Source: JALYUA01 sp038229875
GTDB taxonomy: Bacteria; Acidobacteriota; Thermoanaerobaculia; UBA5066; Gp7-AA6
Direction: 5' to 3'
Assembly (NCBI GenBank): GCA_038229875.1
Contig: JBBROA010000003.1
Location: 17,491-81,490, forward strand
DNA length: 64,000 nucleotides
The notes under the pieces are model-generated. The model made no database searches and was not told the DNA's origin. It saw only the letters and a program-made list of their open reading frames with translations. The position numbers and the translations under genes were made by a program. This document shows positions 33,672 to 41,270 of the stretch, in pieces; the stretch's first letter is position 1; every line of letters starts with the position of its first letter.

Positions 33672-35010
33672 AGCGAGACTCGATCGGCAAGAAGTTTCGC
33701 TCCTGAGCTCCCGTGTAGATCTGGCGCGGGCGCGCGATCTTCTGCTCGGGATCTCCGAGCATCTCCTGCCACTGGGCGAGCCAGCCTGACACGCGGGGAA
33801 TAGCGAACAGCACCGTGAACGCGGCCGTGGGAATCCCGATCGCTTCGTAGATCAGGCCCGAATAGAAATCGACGTTCGGGTACAACCGGCGTTTGATGAA
33901 GTACTCCTCCTGGAGGGCGATCTTTTCGAGCTCGAGCGCGACGTCGAGCAGTGGGTTCCTGCGTGTGACCTGGAACACTTCGTCGGCCACCTTCTTGATG
34001 ATCGTTGCTCTCGGGTCGAAGTTTTTGTAGACCCGATGGCCGAACCCCATCAGCCTCTTTTCCCCCTTGCCGGACTTCACCTCTTCGATGAACGCCGGGA
34101 TATTGGAGACGGAGCCGATCTCCTGGAGCATCTTCAGGACTTCTTCGTTCGCGCCGCCGTGCAGAGGACCGTAGAGCGCCGCGGCGGCGCCAGCGACCGC
34201 CGAATACGGGTCGGTGTGCGAGGAGCCGATTCCGCGCATGACGTGAGTTCCGCAGTTCTGCTCGTGGTCCGCATGGAGGATGAAGAGGACGTCGAGCGCC
34301 CGCACCAGCACCGGGTCCGGCCTCCAGCTCGACGCCGGGATCCGGAACAGCATATTCAGGAAGTTCTCGGTGTAGGAGAAGTCGTTGTCCGGATAGACGT
34401 AAGGCATACCCATGCTGTGTCGGTAGGCGAACGCGGCGAGGGTCGGCATCTTCGCGATGAGCCGGTGGATCTGCTTCGTCCGGCCGCCGGCGCTGTGGAT
34501 GTCCCGGGCGCCCGGGTAGAAGGTCGACATCGCGCCCACCGTCGCGATCAGCATTCCCATGGGATGCGCGTCGTGGTTGAACCCGTCCATGAACGTCTTC
34601 AGGCTCTCGTGGATCATCGTGTGGAACGTGATGTTGTGGACCCACTCGTCGTACTGCGCGCGGCCGGGCAGCTCGCCATGGAGTAGCAGGTACGCCACCT
34701 CGAGGTAGTTGGACCGCTCGGCCAGCTGCTCGATCGGGTACCCGCGATAGCGAAGAATGCCCCGGTCTCCGTCGATGAACGTGATCTCGCTGCGGCAGCT
34801 CGCCGTGTTCAGGAACGCGGGGTCATAGGACATGAGACCGAAGTCGTCGGGTCCCGTCTTGATCTGCCGCAGGTCGATGGCGCGGACGGTGCCGTCGGTC
34901 ACCGGAAGGTCGTACGACTTCCCGGTCCGGTGGTCCACGATCGTCACGGCGTCGCGGCGCTCTCCGCTGGCCTGCGTGTTTTTTTCTTCGACGGTCGGTG
35001 TGGTGGGCAT
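33670..35010 (-). CDS. gltA: citrate synthase, hexameric bacterial type
   Basis: 446 residues from ATG 35010, which has AAGGAG 7 nt upstream. An in-frame ATG at 35052 overlaps the promoter -10 and is excluded. Catalytic residues: His284 (GPLHGGANE), His325 (GFGHRVYKN) and Asp381 (NVDFYSG). The N-terminal beta-rich extension (DLPVTDGTVRAIDLRQIKTG) is that of the NADH-regulated Gram-negative type II enzyme. It condenses oxaloacetate and acetyl-CoA to start the TCA cycle. It is a single gene, divergent from the thioesterase gene. Confidence 0.96.
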   Translation of the reverse strand: MPTTPTVEEKNTQASGERRDAVTIVDHRTGKSYDLPVTDGTVRAIDLRQIKTGPDDFGLMSYDPAFLNTASCRSEITFIDGDRGILRYRGYPIEQLAERSNYLEVAYLLLHGELPGRAQYDEWVHNITFHTMIHESLKTFMDGFNHDAHPMGMLIATVGAMSTFYPGARDIHSAGGRTKQIHRLIAKMPTLAAFAYRHSMGMPYVYPDNDFSYTENFLNMLFRIPASSWRPDPVLVRALDVLFILHADHEQNCGTHVMRGIGSSHTDPYSAVAGAAAALYGPLHGGANEEVLKMLQEIGSVSNIPAFIEEVKSGKGEKRLMGFGHRVYKNFDPRATIIKKVADEVFQVTRRNPLLDVALELEKIALQEEYFIKRRLYPNVDFYSGLIYEAIGIPTAAFTVLFAIPRVSGWLAQWQEMLGDPEQKIARPRQIYTGAQERNFLPIESR

Positions 35011-35050
35011 CGGGAACTCCTTCGCTTCGACAGGGCTCTCGGGGGAGATC

Positions 35051-35056
35051 ATTATA
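35051..35056 (-). promoter_or_regulatory. -10 box TATAAT of citrate synthase
   Basis: A consensus TATAAT on the minus strand, 41 nt before the chosen ATG at 35010. The out-competed ATG at 35052 lies within it. No strong -35 is visible at 17 bp spacing. Confidence 0.5.
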
Positions 35057-35201
35057 TGGACCGCTCCCCTCGTTTTCCTGAGCGAGAATCGCGCCGATGC
35101 CGAGCGTCGGGCACATCGCGGCGGGCGCCACGGCAGGCCGGGCTCTGACCCGAGGCACGGGGGAAAGCCCGCTGATACGCTCGAGCCGTGAACGCGATCG
35201 A

Positions 35202-35678
35202 ATGGCTCGAGAGCTTCTGATGCAAAGCCTGCAGGAGACCTGGGCCCCCGGGAATCGGTGTTTCGGCTGCGGGCCGGCGAACGACAAAGGTCTTCGGATC
35301 CGAAGCTTCGTCGAAGGCGACGAGGTGGTTTGCGACTGGAGGCCGGAGCCCCATCATCAGGCGTTCGAGGGCGTGTTGAACGGTGGCATCTGCGGAGCGC
35401 TGCTCGACTGCCACAGCAACTGGGCAGCGACGCATCATCTCCAGCAGAAATCCGGCTCGTTGACGCCGCCGTGCACTGTCACCGCGGATTTTCATGTTGT
35501 GCTGAAGCGTCCCACACCGATGGACGGGCCGCTCCGGCTGCGCGCGCGGATCCTCGACTCGTCCACGGATCGGGCCACCGTCGAAGCGACCCTGGAGGCC
35601 AACGGCAAGATCACGGCGACGTGCCGCGGGACCTTCGTCGCCGTGGGTCAAGGACATCCGGCGTTCCATCGGTGGTAG
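35202..35678 (+). CDS. hotdog-fold thioesterase (PaaI-like)
   Basis: 158 residues. The N-terminus has NRCFGCGPANDKGLRIR, an opening common in acyl-CoA thioesterase-like hotdog proteins. The hotdog core is EGVLNGGICGALLDCHSNWA (active-site helix), then CTVTADFHVVLKRPTPMDGP and RATVEATLEANGKITATCRG. It probably hydrolyses an acyl- or aryl-CoA. An in-frame ATG at 35220 is an alternative start. The stop codon is directly followed by a copy of the second intergenic repeat. Confidence 0.85.
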   Translation: MARELLMQSLQETWAPGNRCFGCGPANDKGLRIRSFVEGDEVVCDWRPEPHHQAFEGVLNGGICGALLDCHSNWAATHHLQQKSGSLTPPCTVTADFHVVLKRPTPMDGPLRLRARILDSSTDRATVEATLEANGKITATCRGTFVAVGQGHPAFHRW

Positions 35679-35732
35679 CGGGAGCCGAGCGACCAACGGG
35701 AGCGAGACCGCCACGGCACTCCGCGGTCAACT
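35679..35732 (-). repeat. second intergenic repeat family, copy 2
   Basis: Minus-strand copy: TTGACCGCGGAGTGCCGTGG, then CGGTCTCGCTCC and GTTGGTCGCTCGGCTCCCG. One strand of the CCGCGG hairpin is changed, so the stem is weaker. Its 3' end touches the thioesterase stop codon. Confidence 0.65.
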
Positions 35733-35841
35733 GATCGAAAGGATTACGGAGCAGCGGCGGCCTACGTTTCGATTCCCGGCCGCCCGATCTCAGTTTCTCC
35801 GTTGCTCCCAACGCCCGAGCCTTTTGAGGCGTAAACCAGGC

Positions 35842-35910
35842 GTGCTGAAATTCCTGCGCCGGCTGACCCTCCTTCTCGTGGCACTCGCGCTTCTCGCGGC
35901 GCTCGGATAG
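35842..35910 (+). CDS. possible 22-residue hydrophobic peptide
   Basis: GTG 35842 to TAG 35908-35910 encodes 22 residues: a basic start (LKFLRRL) followed by a leucine/alanine helix (TLLLVALALLAALG). It is long enough to span a membrane. It lies in a 400-bp intergenic stretch between two repeat copies and has only a weak ribosome site. It could be a real small membrane peptide or chance. Confidence 0.25.
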   Translation: MLKFLRRLTLLLVALALLAALG

Positions 35911-35951
35911 TTCCGGACCCCGCCGGGGTCGTTACGCGATTTCCGAGCTGG

Positions 35952-36054
35952 TTGACCGCGGAGTACCGCGGCCGTCTCGCTCCCGACCAGTTGACCGCGG
36001 AATACCGCGGCCGTCTCGCTCCTGTTGGTCGCTCGGCTCGGTCGCTCGGCTCCC
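35952..36054 (+). repeat. second intergenic repeat family, copies 3 and 4 in tandem
   Basis: Copy 3 (35952-35985) is truncated after GCCGTCTCGCTCC. Copy 4 (35990-36054) is full length, with the tail GGTCGCTCGGCTC partly duplicated. They sit just beyond the stop of the DUF4097 gene. Confidence 0.7.
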
Positions 36055-36082
36055 GATTTACGACTACCGACTACCCTCCTCT

Positions 36083-37852
36083 TTACCGCCTCCCCTGTCT
36101 CACGAGATCGATGTTCCCGTTCGAGTCGCTCACCGTCACTTCGCACCGACCGTCTCCGACCTTGCCCTGAAGAGAGTCCGAGCTGGCGCCGCCCGAGATC
36201 GTCAGCGGCAGCTCGCTGTTGATCTTCCCGAACGAGGTCCGCGCGTTGACCGTGTAGCCCTCGCCGTCGGAGAGCGCGATCCGGACCGGGGCGAACGAGG
36301 TCTTCACCGCGACCCGGCTGCAAGATTTCGCTCCGGCGTGAAGGTCGTGCACCTCGACCGAGCCATTCTGGTTGTCGACTTCGACGGCCCCCGTCACCGC
36401 CTCGAGGGTCACGGAGGAAAAGGAGGTTCGTACGTTGGCGAAGCCGCGCACGTCGTTGGCACGGACGGCGCCATTCGAGTTTTCGACCGTCAGGTCCCCG
36501 GCGATTCTCACTGCCTCCACCAGACCGAAGCTGGTCTTGACGAACGTCGTCCCGCCGGCGTCGGAGACCGTCACGCCGCCGTTGCCCGAGTTCACCCGGA
36601 CTCCCTTCTTCGCGCGGGTGACCGACACCGCCCCGAACGAGTTCCGCGCCTCGACCGCCCCGTCGATGTTGGAAAGCGTCAGGGTCGCGTTGCCACTCAC
36701 GACCGTCGTGTCGCCGCCGATCCCGGAGGCGTCCACTTCGCCGAAACGGTTCTTGATGACAGCCGCCCCTCGAATTTCGCGAAGCCGGACCTTTCCGTTC
36801 GAGTTCTGCACGTCGACCGGCCCGGCGATCTCCGACAGCTCGATCGCCCCGAACGTGTTCTGAACGTTGACCGGGCCGCCGGCCTTGCGTCCGCTGACCC
36901 GCGCGTTCGTTCCGTTGCATCGGACGCCGCGCTTCACGTCCAAAAAGGTGATGGCGGCAAAGGTCGCGGCAAGCTCCGCCTCGCCCGCGATCCCGCTCGC
37001 CGTGACCGCCCCATTGGTGTTCTGGACCGAAAGGTCCCCCGCCACGTTCGTCACGTCGACCGCACCGAACGAGGTGGTCAGCGAGGCGGGACCGGAGCCG
37101 GCGAGCGAAACATCGGCGTTCGTTCCCGAGAACACGACCTTTTTCACCCGCACGATCGTCACCCGACCGAAGCGGTTCTTGACCGAGAGCGGGCCGTCGA
37201 TGTCGGAGATCGTGACGGTGCCGTTCGCGTTCGTCACGTCCGTTTCGCCGGCGTTTCCGGCGAGCTCCAGGGCGCCGAAGGAGTTTTCGAGCTGCGCCAT
37301 CCCGCGCCCGGCGCGAAAGACCAGACGGCCGTTCGCGTTGTGGATCTCGGTCCCGCCTTTGAGCCCTTCGGCCACGACGTCGCCGAAGCGGTTCCGGACC
37401 GAAACGCCGGCGCTCTCCGGCACCGCGATGTCGTAGTCGACCGCGAAGGAGACCCGGCTCGAGCCGGAGAAGAGTCCGCGGTGCTCCTCGGGATAGCGGG
37501 TCCGCACGGAAACGCCCGTCGCCGAAGGCTCGATGTCGACGGCGACGGCGTCGGCGAAACGCTTTGCCTCGACCATGTCCGATGAAGAGACCCGGATCCG
37601 GGCGTCGACGCGGACCGCGGGAAGAGCCTGCGTGTGGATGTGGACGTTCCCGTTGCGGTGATCGACGTCGAGCCTCTGTCCGGGCTTCAACGGAAGAGAT
37701 TTGTGCACCTCGCGGGAGACCTCTTCTCGGGAGGACTCTCCCCGCGCGGACGCGGTCATCGCCACCGCGAAAAGCGCCAGGAGCGCCGCGACAGCGGCAG
37801 GGCGGCGGCGGGATCGTGTCCAGGAAGCCGCGGATTCAAAGCGTTCGGTCAT
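36083..37852 (-). CDS. exported DUF4097-like beta-repeat (putative adhesin-type) protein
   Basis: 589 residues from ATG 37852, with an N-terminal hydrophobic export segment (AAVAALLALFAVAMTASA). The rest is a long beta-solenoid of about a dozen units alternating two consensus forms: NxFGxVxVxxV (with NRFGDVVAEG, NSFGALELAG, NTFGAIELSE) and VxNxNGxVxAxxI. It is typical of DUF4097 putative adhesins, which commonly follow ECF sigma and anti-sigma genes. Its start overlaps the anti-sigma stop (ATGA). It may be the envelope reporter or effector of that system; no experimental role is known to me. Confidence 0.85.
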   Translation of the reverse strand: MTERFESAASWTRSRRRPAAVAALLALFAVAMTASARGESSREEVSREVHKSLPLKPGQRLDVDHRNGNVHIHTQALPAVRVDARIRVSSSDMVEAKRFADAVAVDIEPSATGVSVRTRYPEEHRGLFSGSSRVSFAVDYDIAVPESAGVSVRNRFGDVVAEGLKGGTEIHNANGRLVFRAGRGMAQLENSFGALELAGNAGETDVTNANGTVTISDIDGPLSVKNRFGRVTIVRVKKVVFSGTNADVSLAGSGPASLTTSFGAVDVTNVAGDLSVQNTNGAVTASGIAGEAELAATFAAITFLDVKRGVRCNGTNARVSGRKAGGPVNVQNTFGAIELSEIAGPVDVQNSNGKVRLREIRGAAVIKNRFGEVDASGIGGDTTVVSGNATLTLSNIDGAVEARNSFGAVSVTRAKKGVRVNSGNGGVTVSDAGGTTFVKTSFGLVEAVRIAGDLTVENSNGAVRANDVRGFANVRTSFSSVTLEAVTGAVEVDNQNGSVEVHDLHAGAKSCSRVAVKTSFAPVRIALSDGEGYTVNARTSFGKINSELPLTISGGASSDSLQGKVGDGRCEVTVSDSNGNIDLVRQGRR

Positions 37853-38520
37853 GAGGTGGCCTCTTTCATGAGTTCCTGCAGCGTCCGCTGCTTCTCCTGG
37901 TACATGGCCAGAAGCTCGCGGCGCAGGTGAGAGTTGAACCGGTTCGAGTCGATCTGGGCGCGGATCTCGACGATCGCGGAATCGAGAAGCTGAAGTTTTT
38001 CCCGGTAGTTGACGAAGATCGGAGTGGTCGGATTTTCGATCCGTGGACGCGCGAGCGCCGACAACCGCTCGATCGACCGGACGTAATTCGCTTCCGCGAT
38101 CTCGACGTCTTCCAGCGACCGGTCCGTCAGCAGGGGATTGCTGGTGCTCGCCGCATTGACGAGCGGCTCGCGGCCCCCGCTGTTGCGGAACACCTGCAGA
38201 CCGACCATCGAGACGAGGAAGAGGGCAGCCGCGGCGGTCAGGGGGATCCACTGAAAGCCCTTCGCCGGCGCGGCGGCGCGTGGAGGCGGCGCGGACTCCT
38301 GAGACGCTTTCTCCTTCTCGATCGCGGCCGCGATCTTTCCAGGGAGCGCCGAGCTCTCCCACTCCCGGCGCAGAGACGGAGCGGTGCGCGAGACCTCGTC
38401 CCACAGCGCGAGCGGGCCGGCACACTCCTCGCAGCGCGCCGCGTGAACTCGCAGCCGCTCGATCGCGGAAGGATCGTTCCTCTTGAGAGCTTCGCGCGCG
38501 CGCGCGCAGCCTGCGGTCAT
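37849..38520 (-). CDS. anti-sigma factor with zinc finger (zf-HC2)
   Basis: 223 residues. The N-terminal anti-sigma domain has the H-x3-C-x2-C zinc motif (His26, Cys30, Cys33). A TM segment (QWIPLTAAAALFLVSMVGLQ, about residues 88-108) is followed by an outward helical domain rich in charged residues (KLQLLDSAIVEIRAQIDSNR). It should bind and hold the ECF sigma factor encoded just upstream until an envelope signal arrives. The start overlaps the sigma stop, and its own stop overlaps the DUF4097 start. Confidence 0.85.
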   Translation of the reverse strand: MTAGCARAREALKRNDPSAIERLRVHAARCEECAGPLALWDEVSRTAPSLRREWESSALPGKIAAAIEKEKASQESAPPPRAAAPAKGFQWIPLTAAAALFLVSMVGLQVFRNSGGREPLVNAASTSNPLLTDRSLEDVEIAEANYVRSIERLSALARPRIENPTTPIFVNYREKLQLLDSAIVEIRAQIDSNRFNSHLRRELLAMYQEKQRTLQELMKEATS

Positions 38521-39182
38521 GCGCTCGCCCTCCCGCGCAGCCCGGAGGTCCAGAGCAGATCCTGGAGCTTCCGCCTGGCCTCGAAAAGAAGCGTCCGGGA
38601 CGCGCCTTCCGAGACGTCGAGGACTCCCGCGATCTCCCGATGTGAAAAGCCCTCGACCGCGGACAGCAGAAACACCGTTCTCTGCCGGGGCGCGAGACGT
38701 GAGAGCGATTGCTCGATCGCCAGGCGCAGCGGCTGATCCGCGGTCGGGGCGGGAGGAAGCCTCGCGTCGCGCTCATGCTCATGCTCATGCTCATGACTGC
38801 CCGCCGGGGTCCCGAGAGGATCCTCCGGGTGCCGCTTGCGCTTGCGCAGCTGGTCGTAGCACGTGTTGACGAGAATCCTGTAAATCCACGTCGAAAGAGT
38901 CGCCGAGCCCCGGAAAGACGCGGCGCCCCGATAAATCTTCAGAAATGCCTCCTGGACCGCGTCCTCCGCTTCGCTTTCCTGTCCGAGCAGGTTGCGCGCG
39001 ATGCTTTTCATGCGGGCGCCATGGAGCTCGTAAATCCGCTCGAAAGCGGCGACCTCGCCCGCCCGGCATCCCTCGAGAAGGTCCTCCCCGGCCGAGCGGC
39101 GCGCCGGGAAACCGTCCTTCTCTTCGGGACCGTCCAGGAGCGCCTCCTTTGGAGTATCGGGGGGGCGGGAAACATTCTCCAA
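38517..39182 (-). CDS. ECF RNA polymerase sigma factor
   Basis: Region 2 is AFERIYELHGARMKSIARNL, then EDAVQEAFLKIYRGAASFRG and STWIYRILVNTCYDQLRKRK. Region 4 is SLSRLAPRQRTVFLLSAVEG and HREIAGVLDVSEGASRTLLF. The linker carries a HEHEHEHER run from a hexanucleotide repeat. The start is uncertain. TTG 39227 lies upstream of the predicted transcription start and is unlikely. TTG 39182 has no ribosome site. A CTG at 39137 sits 5 nt after a perfect AAAGGAGG and would give 206 residues. It is the first gene of an operon with its anti-sigma and a DUF4097 protein, and is probably autoregulated. Confidence 0.9.
   Translation of the reverse strand: MENVSRPPDTPKEALLDGPEEKDGFPARRSAGEDLLEGCRAGEVAAFERIYELHGARMKSIARNLLGQESEAEDAVQEAFLKIYRGAASFRGSATLSTWIYRILVNTCYDQLRKRKRHPEDPLGTPAGSHEHEHEHERDARLPPAPTADQPLRLAIEQSLSRLAPRQRTVFLLSAVEGFSHREIAGVLDVSEGASRTLLFEARRKLQDLLWTSGLRGRASA
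38771..38794. repeat. hexanucleotide repeat (GCTCAT x4) in the sigma factor gene
   Basis: Four perfect tandem copies lie inside the coding sequence and encode alternating His-Glu in the sigma2-sigma4 linker. Because the unit is 6 nt, copy-number change keeps the frame. Confidence 0.85.
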
Positions 39183-39230
39183 CACAACCACAAGCACAAG
39201 CACAATGGGCAGCGCGCGTCCTTTCAACCC

Positions 39231-39258
39231 TTAGACGCCGGGCCGAGGCGCAACGTTG
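39231..39258 (-). promoter_or_regulatory. ECF-type autoregulatory promoter (CAACGTT-N15-GTCTAA)
   Basis: On the minus strand CAACGTT (39258-39252) and GTCTAA (39236-39231, CGTCTAAG with flanks) are 15 nt apart, upstream of the sigma gene. The same -10 and a similar -35 (TAACCTT) stand before the DUF5916 gene at 8.2 kb. ECF factors usually activate their own operon from such sites. Confidence 0.5.
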
Positions 39259-39420
39259 GGGGGGGTTGAAAGGTCAGGGCGTCAGGGCGCGCGGCACGGC
39301 GAACACGTCGGAGCTCTCACGCTCCGGTCCGCCGTCAACGCTCAACCCTCACCCCTGACGGCCGGGAGGGACTGGCTTTCTTCTTGCTCCCGACGCGAAG
39401 AAGGCGAAGAAGGAGGACCC

Positions 39421-39834
39421 ATGAGCGACACCAGCGTCACGAAAGTCGATTCGGCCCATTCCCCGAAGGGAGAGATGGGGCAGACCTATCTCGCGTCGGG
39501 CGTGTCGCTCGCGATGCGGCTCTGGGAAAAAGAGCCTTCGACGGAGGAGAAACCGGAGACCGTGCGGGAGTACGAGACGGTGGGTTATGTCCTGTCGGGC
39601 CGCGCGGAGTTGCGCGTCGAAGGCCAGACGGTCCGCCTCGAAAAGGGCGACTCGTGGGTGGTCCCGAAAGGCTCCCGCCACACCTACAAGGTCCTCGAGC
39701 ACTTCCGCGCGATCGAGGCCACGCATCCTCCCGCGCACTCCCACGGGCGCGACGAGGGACGGGGATCGGCCGGGTCCTCGGGCGGGCGGGGTCAGGGCGG
39801 CGGTTCCTCCGATCCCGTGATCCAGGGGGTCTGA
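39421..39834 (+). CDS. small cupin-domain protein
   Basis: 137 residues with GAAGGAGG before ATG 39421. A single cupin barrel spans about residues 20-105: ETVGYVLSGRAELRVEGQTV is cupin motif 1-like, and LEKGDSWVVPKGSRHTYKVL is motif 2 with the G-D-x6-P-x-x-x-x-H pattern. The usual His pair of motif 1 is not evident, so metal binding may be incomplete. The tail is Gly/Ser-rich and disordered. Such small cupins often sense or isomerise small ligands. It stands alone between the sigma operon and the esterase operon. Confidence 0.8.
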   Translation: MSDTSVTKVDSAHSPKGEMGQTYLASGVSLAMRLWEKEPSTEEKPETVREYETVGYVLSGRAELRVEGQTVRLEKGDSWVVPKGSRHTYKVLEHFRAIEATHPPAHSHGRDEGRGSAGSSGGRGQGGGSSDPVIQGV

Positions 39835-39921
39835 GCGCCTTACCGAATCGCACCGGAGCGGGGTGTCTCCGCCCGGGTCGCTGCGGCCTCCCGCGTTTAG
39901 ACTCCTGCTCCGGGAGGCTCC

Positions 39922-40686
39922 ATGAGAAAACGCCCCGAGATCCTCTTCAGCGTTGCCCTGCTCTCGAGCGTCTTTGCGCTCGCGGAAAAGGCGCTCGCGG
40001 AAAAAACGGAAGTCAGGCGCGAAACCGTCCGGTCCGGCGGCCGCGACCGGACCTACTGGATCTTCGTGCCGGACGGCGGCGCACCGGACGCCCCCCGGCC
40101 GCTTCTCGTTCTCCTTCACGGCTCCGGCCGAAACGGCGAGACGCTCGCGCGCCCGTGGAAGGACTTCGCGACGAAAGAGGGTCTTGTCCTGGCCGCTCCG
40201 GATTCGCTCGACTCCGTGCACTGGTCCTCGCCGAGCGACGGGCCCGAGTTTCTCCGAGACGTCGTCGAGGCGGTCAGGGCGCGAACATCCGTCGACCCGC
40301 GGCGCATCTTTCTCTTCGGGCATTCCGCGGGCGCGTGCTTCGCGCTCGAGATGGGGGCGCTCGAGTCCAACTATTTCGCGGCGGTCGCGATCCACGCGGG
40401 CGCAACGCCGCCCGGTGACTTCGCCACGTTCGACTGGGCGAGGCGGAAGGTCCCGTACGGAATATGGATAGGAACGGAAGACGCGTTCTTCCCGCTCGAA
40501 GCGGTGCGCGCCACCCGCGACGCCTTGAAGTCGCGCGGGTTCCCGGTCGAGTACCAGGAGATGGGGGGCCACACCCACGACTATTACGGGAGCGCGCGGG
40601 ACATCAACCGAATGGCGTGGGACTTCTTCAAGTCCCGGCCGCTGACCGCCGACGCGCAGTACACGCCGTACGGAGAGAGCCGATGA
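39922..40686 (+). CDS. exported esterase, alpha/beta hydrolase (LpqC/PHB-depolymerase-like)
   Basis: 254 residues from ATG 39922 with GGGAGG upstream. The signal peptide is LFSVALLSSVFALAEKALA. The domain opens RTYWIFVPDGG with the oxyanion motif LLHGSGRNG and the nucleophile in GHSAGA (Ser135). The acid is in GTEDAFFPLE and the His in GGHTHDYY. The set resembles feruloyl-esterase/polyhydroxybutyrate-depolymerase-like secreted hydrolases. It is first of a three-gene run; its stop overlaps the phosphatase start (ATGA). Confidence 0.86.
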   Translation: MRKRPEILFSVALLSSVFALAEKALAEKTEVRRETVRSGGRDRTYWIFVPDGGAPDAPRPLLVLLHGSGRNGETLARPWKDFATKEGLVLAAPDSLDSVHWSSPSDGPEFLRDVVEAVRARTSVDPRRIFLFGHSAGACFALEMGALESNYFAAVAIHAGATPPGDFATFDWARRKVPYGIWIGTEDAFFPLEAVRATRDALKSRGFPVEYQEMGGHTHDYYGSARDINRMAWDFFKSRPLTADAQYTPYGESR

Positions 40687-41270
40687 GGCGCGGGCAGCGG
40701 GTCCCGCTAGCGGCGGCCCTGCTCACGTTCGCCTGTCTGCTGGCGTCGGCGTCGTCGGCGCGCGGGGCGGTCTTCGTCGTCCGGCACGCGGAGAAGCAAT
40801 CCGACTCGAACGAGAAGGACGTTCCGCTTTCGGAGGCCGGCCGCGCCAGAGCCACGAGGCTCGCCGCGGCGTTAAAGGACGCGGGAATCGTCGCGATCTA
40901 TTCGACGGACACGGTGCGGACCCTGGCGACCGCCGAGCCTCTCGCCGCCGCGTCGAAGATCGCCCCTCAGATCTATGAGTCGTCGGGGCCCGACTCGGCA
41001 GGCAGGCTCGCGGCGCGGATCTCGAAGGAGCATCCCGCCGCGAATATCCTGGTGGTCGGGCACAGTAATACGGTCGGGCCGCTCATCACCGCGCTCGGGT
41101 GCGCGGAAATCGTGGCCGTCGCGCCGCAGGAGTACGACGGCCTGTGGATCGTCATCCCTCCGCAGGCGGGTCCTCAGCCGGGGGACGGGGGTACGAGGCC
41201 GGGCGACTCCCCTTTGCCTCCGCGCTCTTCCGGGAGCGGGACCTCCACTCTGCTCCGCCTGCGGCTCTGA
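40683..41270 (+). CDS. exported histidine-phosphatase family protein (SixA/PGAM-like)
   Basis: 195 residues. A signal peptide (LAAALLTFACLLASASSARG) is followed by the histidine phosphatase core: VFVVRHAEKQ (phospho-accepting His in RHAEK), a conserved Ser/Thr-Arg stretch (YSTDTVRTLATAEPL) and the second His in VVGHSNTVG. The C-terminal 35 residues are Pro/Gly/Ser-rich and probably disordered. Substrates of exported members are unknown. It overlaps both neighbours (ATGA upstream, TGATG downstream), so the esterase, phosphatase and metallo-hydrolase are made from one transcript. Confidence 0.87.
   Translation: MRRGQRVPLAAALLTFACLLASASSARGAVFVVRHAEKQSDSNEKDVPLSEAGRARATRLAAALKDAGIVAIYSTDTVRTLATAEPLAAASKIAPQIYESSGPDSAGRLAARISKEHPAANILVVGHSNTVGPLITALGCAEIVAVAPQEYDGLWIVIPPQAGPQPGDGGTRPGDSPLPPRSSGSGTSTLLRLRL

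Noticed and set aside
35017..35052. Upstream ATG 35052 as citrate synthase start
   Set aside because: It lies inside a consensus TATAAT -10 box and lacks a ribosome site. ATG 35010 has AAGGAG at good spacing.
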